From assembly GCA_030835065.1 (NCBI GenBank), contig JAUQWR010000592.1, positions 1 to 8,315 of the forward strand: 8,315 nt of DNA, read 5' to 3'. Below are positions 1 to 6,119 of the stretch, piece after piece. The notes under the pieces are model-generated. The model was not told the DNA's origin. It searched no databases and saw only the letters and a list, made by a program, of their open reading frames with translations. The translations under genes and the position numbers were made by a program. Numbering within the stretch: position 1 is the stretch's first letter; each line of letters starts with the position of its first letter. This stretch comes from Candidatus Kapaibacterium sp. Its GTDB lineage: Bacteria; Bacteroidota; Ignavibacteria; Kapaibacteriales; UBA2268.

Positions 1-108
1 TAATATTATTTTTTCCTTTTGAACAAAGAATATTATCAATGGTGTCGTATAGAAGTCCCATCTGATTGTAAATATTCAATGTTACTATTGCTTCAGAATC
101 TAATTCAA
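1..108 (-). repeat. Identical sorting-domain repeat, copy A (continues off window)
   Basis: Every base of 1-108 matches 3128-3235 on reading the two stretches side by side. They encode the middle of the T9SS sorting domain (ELDSEAIVTLNIYNQ and onward through CSKGKNNI). Identity stops abruptly at 109, where g faces t at 3236. The left limit is cut by the window. No synonymous difference occurs in about 36 codons, although the upstream coding sequence is strongly diverged. Confidence 0.95.
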
Positions 109-2947
109 GATATAAGTCGAATTTATCAATACTTGGATTAGGATAAATTTGTTTTTTGATATTTTTTGTGTTTATAAAATTAGAATCAATATAAGAACTT
201 ATTGTATCGACTCGATTGATTGTGAAAGATCCGAAAGATAAATTATAGTTAGTATCTAGGATTGTGAAATAATTTTTTGTATTAAAAAGATTATCTGATA
301 AGACAAAGCAGGTATTTGGTGAAATAATATATGGTAAAACAATTTCTTCTACCAGGTTCAAATTATGATCGATTAATCTTAAAACAGATTCATCTTTTGT
401 ATTGCCAGCGCAAGCAATATAATTTCTGCCATTATATTTGATCATTTTAATATTATTTACTTTCATCTTTTTAGTGATGGTATCATTTTCCAAATTAATG
501 ATTTTGACACTATCTTTATTATCTAAGTCAAATCTATAGATATAATCCATCGAATTGTTTTCGCCCATAAAGGGTACATAAAGATACTTTCCTGATTGAA
601 TTGATGCAATAACAGATGAAGATTTTAAATTTAGTTTATAATCCCAAATGATTGAGCCATCATTATTCAATTTGGTGAAAGAAAATCCATTTGTTTCGTT
701 ATTGCCAACTATTATGTAAGTATCGTTATATGGATAGACTCTAACATTATTAGAAGACCATTTTGGATAACTCGAAGAAATAGTAGTTTTCCAAATAAGA
801 TTGCCACTTGTATCATATTTTGATACTTGGTTGTCGTTTATAAATATTAATTTATTATTGTGAAATAATTTAATTTCGCCATTATTAGATTTGAAAGAAT
901 ATAATTTGTTGAAATTATTCAAATCTAATACTGAATAATTTGAGTTGCCAGTCAATAATTCATTTTTTTCGTTGAGCAAAGGATATAAAGGAGTAAAAGT
1001 ATTATTATAATTTAGTTTTAGTAATCCTAAAGAATCAACGACAAAAGATTTTGTCAATAAATATGCTTTGGCAAAAGTAAAATTGAATATACCAATATTA
1101 TTTCCAACAATTTCAGCTCTATAATCACGAGATATGAAGTTCGAAAGAGCATCTTTATTGTAATGATTTATAGTCAAATTATTTTCTTTGAAGAATTTAG
1201 ATGGTGAATATATTGTGTTAAGTTTTATAAAATCATTGCCTTTATAAAGATAAAGAGCAATATTATATAAGTTTAAAGAGTCGTTGCTAATTACAAAAGA
1301 ATTGTCTGAGTTTTGCCACAATGTATCATTTTTAGAATATTCTGAACAAACCCAATTCACTCTATCTGGAACAAAATCGGAATTATATTCAAATTTATTT
1401 TCTATTGAGTTATCGTCTAATGTTTGAGTAATATTAATTTTATTTTTTGTACTGTCAACAATCAAAAAATAATTATCAAGGTACAATGAATCTTTTAGTT
1501 CGGAATTCTGGAAATATTCAACTTTTAATGAATAATAGCCAGGTTTGGAGAAAGCTTTAAAACATTGATTGCCATTGAGAACGGTAGAATCTCCAAAAGT
1601 CCATTTTATTTCATAATTGTTTGTTTTTATATTAGATTTGTTAAAAATCTCTTGGTTAGTAAAAGCCAATTTTGTATTTGAATATATTTTATTAATAATA
1701 TTTTTTTCTAAATCAATATTATAAATGTATGCATATCCAGCAGTATCAGCTAAGAATATATTGTTTTTATCGACCCACTTGCACAAGAGAATAGCATCAA
1801 TATTTAATTTGAATTTAAATACTTCTTTCAAAGATTCTACATCTACAATTGCTATAGAATCAGATGCAAAATTATAGTAAAACAGGGTTGAGCCAGGAAT
1901 AGGAATGAGTTTTTGATTTAAGATATTGGTAGAGATACTATCAATATTACATTTGATGATAGTTTCAGATAGACTATCATCAAGATTAATTCTTCGAATT
2001 CTATTTAATTCTTTAGTGGATATCCTGTTTAAAGAAGCACTTACATCATTTTGGTTTTTGTCAAATCTATAATAATATTGTTTATTGGCAAATCCAATGT
2101 TTTTGCCAGTTTTTATAGTAAAATCATTTTCAAAAACAACGTTATTTCCACTTGACATATAGCTATAATTATAACTATTTATATATTTTTCGTTGTTATT
2201 AAAAAGATTTATCAAATATTCAGCAGAATTAACTGAACAAACATTAAACATTTCATCTGAAACATAACAGTAGTTGAAGGATGAGTATATTATCCCATTA
2301 TTGTATTCAGTGATATATTTATCATATTTTTTGAATGTATTGTTTTTCCTATCATAAACAATAGAAGTAGGAATATATGCTAAATTTTTAGGGGGCATAT
2401 TATGATTATATGAGTAATAATTTAGAATTATTATCGATGAATCAACGACTAGAACATTTGGCGGGGAATTAGTCAAATCTATCGAAGTAGTATTAGCCGG
2501 AATGGTATCCGAGTAAAATAATGAATATGAAGATGTATTGTTGACCGAACTTATATAATAATTAATTACATTACCTTGTACTTGATAAAAAATAAGTGTC
2601 TTGCCATCATCTAAAATAAAAGGTTTTTTCGTGTAAAGGACATCATTCGAATCGATTATTGAAGTATATTCAGCATTTTTAAAAGTAAATTTCTTAGTTT
2701 CGAAATTGCTTTCTTTATAAGCAGAATTTCTAAAATATACTTCTGTTGTCTTTGAATTTATAAACATAGAAGAATATACATTAAATGTAGTTTGGTTTGA
2801 GTAGTATCGAGTCCATAGGTCAGAGAGAACAGGATTTTTTGATTTCCATAAGTTTTGATTGGCAGACCAATAATTAGAATCTAATTCTAAAGGATAAAGA
2901 TTGTTACATATTATTGGTAACAATAATAACAGTAATAATTTCTTCAT
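1..2947 (-). CDS. Large secreted propeller/PKD protein with T9SS sorting domain, 3'-truncated by window edge
   Basis: I translated this frame by hand from the ATG at 2945-2947; it stays open for 982 codons to the window edge. By comparison with its paralogue at 3030-6038 about 32 residues are missing, giving roughly 1014 aa. It starts MKKLLLLLLL, a Sec-type signal peptide, then has a mature N-terminal motif (NYW...W.SKNP) shared with the paralogue. Residues ~25-420 are beta-rich and propeller-like. Residues ~423-497 form a PKD-type domain (KWTFGDS, W449, then FSKPGYYSLKV). Residues ~523-545 carry a PD..NWVCS...LW motif. Later 'G.(L/I)IW' strands at W719 and W768 resemble PQQ/beta-propeller blades. 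The sorting domain begins near residue 934 with PNP at 936-938. Inferred role: T9SS-exported surface or secreted protein; ligand and activity are unknown. The GAGGAA ribosome binding site fixes the start. Codons are very AT-rich and the protein is rich in Asn, Ile, Ser and Tyr. The propeller assignment is fold-level only. Confidence 0.93.
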   Translation of the reverse strand, partial: MKKLLLLLLLPIICNNLYPLELDSNYWSANQNLWKSKNPVLSDLWTRYYSNQTTFNVYSSMFINSKTTEVYFRNSAYKESNFETKKFTFKNAEYTSIIDSNDVLYTKKPFILDDGKTLIFYQVQGNVINYYISSVNNTSSYSLFYSDTIPANTTSIDLTNSPPNVLVVDSSIIILNYYSYNHNMPPKNLAYIPTSIVYDRKNNTFKKYDKYITEYNNGIIYSSFNYCYVSDEMFNVCSVNSAEYLINLFNNNEKYINSYNYSYMSSGNNVVFENDFTIKTGKNIGFANKQYYYRFDKNQNDVSASLNRISTKELNRIRRINLDDSLSETIIKCNIDSISTNILNQKLIPIPGSTLFYYNFASDSIAIVDVESLKEVFKFKLNIDAILLCKWVDKNNIFLADTAGYAYIYNIDLEKNIINKIYSNTKLAFTNQEIFNKSNIKTNNYEIKWTFGDSTVLNGNQCFKAFSKPGYYSLKVEYFQNSELKDSLYLDNYFLIVDSTKNKINITQTLDDNSIENKFEYNSDFVPDRVNWVCSEYSKNDTLWQNSDNSFVISNDSLNLYNIALYLYKGNDFIKLNTIYSPSKFFKENNLTINHYNKDALSNFISRDYRAEIVGNNIGIFNFTFAKAYLLTKSFVVDSLGLLKLNYNNTFTPLYPLLNEKNELLTGNSNYSVLDLNNFNKLYSFKSNNGEIKLFHNNKLIFINDNQVSKYDTSGNLIWKTTISSSYPKWSSNNVRVYPYNDTYIIVGNNETNGFSFTKLNNDGSIIWDYKLNLKSSSVIASIQSGKYLYVPFMGENNSMDYIYRFDLDNKDSVKIINLENDTITKKMKVNNIKMIKYNGRNYIACAGNTKDESVLRLIDHNLNLVEEIVLPYIISPNTCFVLSDNLFNTKNYFTILDTNYNLSFGSFTINRVDTISSYIDSNFINTKNIKKQIYPNPSIDKFDLYLELDSEAIVTLNIYNQMGLLYDTIDNILCSKGKNNI

Positions 2948-2951
2948 AACG

Positions 2952-2957
2952 TTCCTC
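2952..2957 (-). promoter_or_regulatory. Ribosome binding site of the 3'-truncated gene
   Basis: The minus strand reads GAGGAA, 4 bases before the ATG at 2945-2947. It fixes the start and directly abuts the T-run after the hairpin. Confidence 0.8.
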
Positions 2958-3018
2958 AAAATAAAAAGTGTAACTTTTATATATATTGTTAGACAAACCA
3001 ATATAAAAAAAAGTTACA
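2953..3018 (-). repeat. Intergenic leader repeat, copy A
   Basis: These 66 bases are identical to 6044-6109 (offset 3091). The copy contains most of the inverted repeat and part of the ribosome binding site upstream of the first gene. Near-identity continues at lower quality into the first codons of the gene (two substitutions at 2950 and 2952, then the shared ATGAAGAA) and outward to the preceding stop codon. Confidence 0.95.
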
Positions 3019-3021
3019 TTT
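2966..3021 (-). terminator. Large imperfect hairpin with T-run, copy A (terminator or attenuator)
   Basis: Arms of 23 bases at 2966-2988 and 2999-3021 flank a 10-base loop (2989-2998). Twenty of 23 positions pair, with an extra mismatch at 3019 compared with the other copy. On the minus strand the hairpin starts 8 bases after the stop of the 3030-6038 gene and is followed by TTTTTATTTT, the layout of an intrinsic terminator. The stem is mostly A-T, so strength is uncertain. The next ribosome binding site follows at once, leaving no room for a separate promoter downstream, so partial termination or a processing/stability role is equally possible. Confidence 0.6.
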
Positions 3022-3029
3022 AAAAATAA

Positions 3030-6000
3030 TTATCTTTGAATAATAAGTTTCTCGAAATATCTTTCATTGTTAGCAATGATTTCGATGAAATAAATACCGG
3101 GAGCTAATTCTTTAGAGAAATTGTAGCTAATATTATTTTTTCCTTTTGAACAAAGAATATTATCAATGGTGTCGTATAGAAGTCCCATCTGATTGTAAAT
3201 ATTCAATGTTACTATTGCTTCAGAATCTAATTCAATTTTCAATTCAAAATTCATATTACTTGGATTAGGGAATATCACAGATTTCAAATTTAATTTTCTG
3301 ACTTTATTAGAAACGACTATGGAGTCAGGAGAATTGATGATAAAAGCACCTATTGACCAAGCATTATTATTATATCCATAGAAATAATTTGTAGATTTAA
3401 ATAAGTTTTCAGGAATTTCAATTGCAGCATTCAAAGGTACGATAGGAGGTAAATAAAAATCTTTAACAAAAGAAAGGTTTTGATCAACAATTCTTATTAT
3501 ATTTCTATTTGCATAAATGCCAGACATCGCGAAATAATCGGTTTGGTTGAATGTGATATGTTTAATTTTTTTAATATACATATTTGAATTCTTTTTTAAG
3601 GCAATGATCTTGTATGAATAGTCATCCAAATTAAAAATCAAAATTGAATAGGTTGAAATAGAATCTTTGCTAATAGGAATATAGAGTTTGTTTTTTAATA
3701 CTTCGGCAGGATGATAGAATGTATATTTATATTTTGTAATTGATTTAGAATACTTCAATTGACCATCTTTATCAACAATAAACATAGCTAAAGAGTCATG
3801 TTCATTTTTTCCGAAAAACACATATTTATTGTTATACTTTATTGTAGTAATATGATCAGTATATGAATTGTAATATTTAAAAGGTATAGGAACAGACCAC
3901 TGGTTAGTCGATGGTAACTTGATTTTATTAAGTATATTAGCTGCAACTATTAGAATATAATCGTGTTCATTGTAAAGCAAATGATTCCATCGGTAGAAAT
4001 TAGTTATTTTTACATCTGTCAATTGCAGATTTTTTGTATCGTAAAGAGTATAATCATCTTTTTTCAAAGTAAAAAAATTATTGTTAGAATCACAAAGTAT
4101 GGGCAAGAAATAAGTTTGCATACCAAATTGAGAAGGATTATCAATTTCAGTAGCTTCAAGTACTTTTGTTTTAAAATTTCCAATTTTGTCGTATATATTT
4201 ATCGAAGTATTTTGAAAGAAACTTATATTTGAAGCACAAGTTGTAGTAAAAAGATTATCATTAATATATTTTATATCAATAAAGGAATTATTGTCTTGTA
4301 TAATAGAGTTTTGAGAATAAATAATTTCTACTTCTGAATTAAAATTTGTTTTATTAGAATAGTCGGCTTCAAGAAGAAAAGTGTCTTTATTAACGAAAAG
4401 ATAAAGAAAAATTTGCAAATCGTCATTCCAATACATAGATTTTGTAATAGAATTATCTGTACTTTCCCATAATTGGATATTATCTGATTTTGAACTGCAA
4501 TACCAATGGATACTGTCTGGAGCAAAACTGGTTGAATAATTGAAATGAATTAAATAATCATCATTTGTTTGCTCATCAGTAATAATAATTCTATTTTTTT
4601 TGTTTATAATTTTGATAAAATCTTTTAATTCGACAGAGTCGATTACAATCTTGTTTTGCTTAATAAACAGTTTAATACTATACAATCCTTCATTAGCGAA
4701 GCTTTTGCTAAAAGAATCAGTTGATTTTGTATCAGAATCAGAAAAAATCCATTCATATTCTAAATTGGGATATATTTTGTTTATACTGAATGAAATATTT
4801 TCATCGACAGTAGCAATTCTTTTTGAAGCATGAATGATATTGTTTTTGCATAATTCAAGAAGGTTAATATTAATCATAACAGAATGACCTTCTTGGTTGA
4901 TATAATGAATCCAATTTTCATTCAACCATCTAAAAGATTTTATTAATGAAGTATCTATATTGATTTTTCCTAAAATATCGCATGAAGGTATTGAAATAAA
5001 TTCTAAACCATAGTCTTCTATCCTAAAGTAAACTTTAGTATTGGGTACAGCACCACTGATATAATCTAATTTATGAATCTGTTCTTGACTTACTTTATAA
5101 TATTTTGTTTCGAAACTTTTAAGGTCTAGTTCTCTAATTCTGTTTAATAATTTTTTTTTGGGAGAACCTACAAGTGAAAAATAGGTACTATCTATTTCCA
5201 GTAAACTATATTTTTCAGTAGTACCGTCAAATCCAATGTGTAAAGTATTAAACTTAGAATAATTGTTTGAGCGAAGCTTATCTTTATCAGAATAAGTATA
5301 ATTATACTCGGAAAATATATAATTTCTATTGTTATTTATATCAAAAATGGAATGTCCGAAACTAACTATCATTAATTCTTTATTAGGAGGGAATTTCGAA
5401 AAACTTACTTTATCATAAAATATTTCAGAAAAACCATTTTTAAAGACTCTATAATTATTTAGATGGATATTATGAGTTTTAAAATTCATTAGTTTATCAT
5501 AATCATTCGTGTAGTTATGGTATGGATATGTAGCATCAGAAATATCAATTGAATACGAAATGTTGATAAATGAGCTGTCAACAGTTTGAAGTGAGTTTAA
5601 ATGAAGAAATTTTTGTACAGGATATTGTGAAATGCATGAATCAATTGCAATTTTTTGAATTAAACTATCATTTTGAATGTCATATTCAGCAATATATAAA
5701 ATATTATTTTCCAAAAGAGTATATAATATTGATTTTTCATCTGGACTGTATGCAAATAAATTATAGACATTTTTTTCAAATGATGGTATTGAATAATTTA
5801 TAATTGAAAAATTTTCAGGATTAAATCTATAAATGGTATTCACTCTATCGTTGTAAAAAATTAAATCTCTATTGTTTTTACTCAGATAATAGTCGAAGTT
5901 GTCTAATTCGTTGATGTCTATAGGATTTTTACTTGTCCAGATATTGTCAGATTTATTCCAATAATTTGTGTCCAGATCATAAGCAAAAAGGTTTATTGCA

Positions 6001-6038
6001 ATAAGGTAAAGGAAAATATATATCAATAACTTCTTCAT
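3030..6038 (-). CDS. Large secreted propeller/PKD protein with complete T9SS sorting domain
   Basis: This complete 1002-residue protein is a diverged tandem paralogue of the gene at 1-2947. I start it at the ATG 6036-6038 (MKKLLIYIFL), because a GAGGAG ribosome binding site lies 4 bases upstream and the paralogue starts identically. The longer frame back to a TTG at 6092 would begin inside the intergenic hairpin. A signal peptide probably ends near NLFA at residues 16-19. Residues ~20-400 are beta-rich and propeller-like. A PKD-type domain spans ~409-478 (EYEWIFSDS with W430, then FANEGLYSIKLF). A conserved PDSIHWYCS motif has its Trp at 512. A second propeller-like region covers ~590-910. 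The type A sorting domain is ~921-1002, with PNP at 924-926, GIYFIEI and the end KLIIQR. Sec export followed by T9SS secretion or surface attachment is inferred from this family. No catalytic motif is recognisable. Fold calls within the propeller regions are tentative. Confidence 0.95.
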   Translation of the reverse strand: MKKLLIYIFLYLIAINLFAYDLDTNYWNKSDNIWTSKNPIDINELDNFDYYLSKNNRDLIFYNDRVNTIYRFNPENFSIINYSIPSFEKNVYNLFAYSPDEKSILYTLLENNILYIAEYDIQNDSLIQKIAIDSCISQYPVQKFLHLNSLQTVDSSFINISYSIDISDATYPYHNYTNDYDKLMNFKTHNIHLNNYRVFKNGFSEIFYDKVSFSKFPPNKELMIVSFGHSIFDINNNRNYIFSEYNYTYSDKDKLRSNNYSKFNTLHIGFDGTTEKYSLLEIDSTYFSLVGSPKKKLLNRIRELDLKSFETKYYKVSQEQIHKLDYISGAVPNTKVYFRIEDYGLEFISIPSCDILGKINIDTSLIKSFRWLNENWIHYINQEGHSVMININLLELCKNNIIHASKRIATVDENISFSINKIYPNLEYEWIFSDSDTKSTDSFSKSFANEGLYSIKLFIKQNKIVIDSVELKDFIKIINKKNRIIITDEQTNDDYLIHFNYSTSFAPDSIHWYCSSKSDNIQLWESTDNSITKSMYWNDDLQIFLYLFVNKDTFLLEADYSNKTNFNSEVEIIYSQNSIIQDNNSFIDIKYINDNLFTTTCASNISFFQNTSINIYDKIGNFKTKVLEATEIDNPSQFGMQTYFLPILCDSNNNFFTLKKDDYTLYDTKNLQLTDVKITNFYRWNHLLYNEHDYILIVAANILNKIKLPSTNQWSVPIPFKYYNSYTDHITTIKYNNKYVFFGKNEHDSLAMFIVDKDGQLKYSKSITKYKYTFYHPAEVLKNKLYIPISKDSISTYSILIFNLDDYSYKIIALKKNSNMYIKKIKHITFNQTDYFAMSGIYANRNIIRIVDQNLSFVKDFYLPPIVPLNAAIEIPENLFKSTNYFYGYNNNAWSIGAFIINSPDSIVVSNKVRKLNLKSVIFPNPSNMNFELKIELDSEAIVTLNIYNQMGLLYDTIDNILCSKGKNNISYNFSKELAPGIYFIEIIANNERYFEKLIIQR
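3128..3235 (-). repeat. Identical sorting-domain repeat, copy B
   Basis: This is the partner of 1-108 at an offset of 3127 bases, inside the sorting domain of the complete gene. The remaining 98 bases of that gene (3030-3127) probably belong to the same repeat, but their counterpart lies outside the window. Confidence 0.95.
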
Positions 6039-6042
6039 AATG

Positions 6043-6048
6043 CTCCTC
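6043..6048 (-). promoter_or_regulatory. Ribosome binding site of the complete propeller/PKD gene
   Basis: The minus strand reads GAGGAG, 4 bases before the ATG at 6036-6038. It selects this start over the TTG at 6092, which would add 18 residues encoded by the hairpin. Confidence 0.85.
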
Positions 6049-6109
6049 AAAATAAAAAGTGTAACTTTTATATATATTGTTAGACAAACCAATATAAAAA
6101 AAAGTTACA
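6044..6109 (-). repeat. Intergenic leader repeat, copy B
   Basis: This partner of 2953-3018 lies between the dockerin-like gene and the complete propeller/PKD gene. Because the gene before it is unrelated to the repeat pair, the element travels with the 5' leader of the downstream gene and not only with the 3' end of the upstream one. Confidence 0.95.
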
Positions 6110-6112
6110 CTT
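6057..6112 (-). terminator. Large imperfect hairpin with T-run, copy B (terminator or attenuator)
   Basis: Arms at 6057-6079 and 6090-6112 (21 of 23 paired) enclose the loop 6080-6089. The hairpin begins 7 bases after the TAA of the dockerin-like gene. It is followed in the transcript by TTTTTATTTT and then GAGGAG. The arms begin and end with AAGTGTAACTTTT and its complement. It could act as terminator, attenuator or RNA-processing site. Confidence 0.6.
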
Positions 6113-6119
6113 AAAAAAA

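Noticed and set aside
2900..2947. Lipoprotein lipobox at Cys14 of the truncated paralogue
   Set aside because: Residues before the Cys are P-I-I; position -1 lacks Gly, Ala or Ser, and the T9SS tail gives a different sorting route.
2966..3021. Mobile element ends (miniature inverted-repeat element) as the source of the intergenic inverted repeat
   Set aside because: The arms enclose only a 10-base loop and no flanking target-site duplication is visible. The position immediately after each stop codon fits a terminator-like hairpin better, though a genome-wide copy count could reopen this.
2948..3029. A sigma-70 or Bacteroidota-type (TTG / TAnnTTTG) promoter in the intergenic gaps
   Set aside because: TATATATA and TATTTTG occur, but no -35/-33 element sits at an acceptable distance. 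The TATTTTG overlaps the ribosome binding site, so a transcript start there would leave no leader.
6039..6092. An 18-residue N-terminal extension of the complete propeller/PKD gene from a TTG at 6092
   Set aside because: It would start inside the hairpin. A GAGGAG site and a signal peptide starting MKKLL support the ATG at 6036-6038, as does the paralogue.
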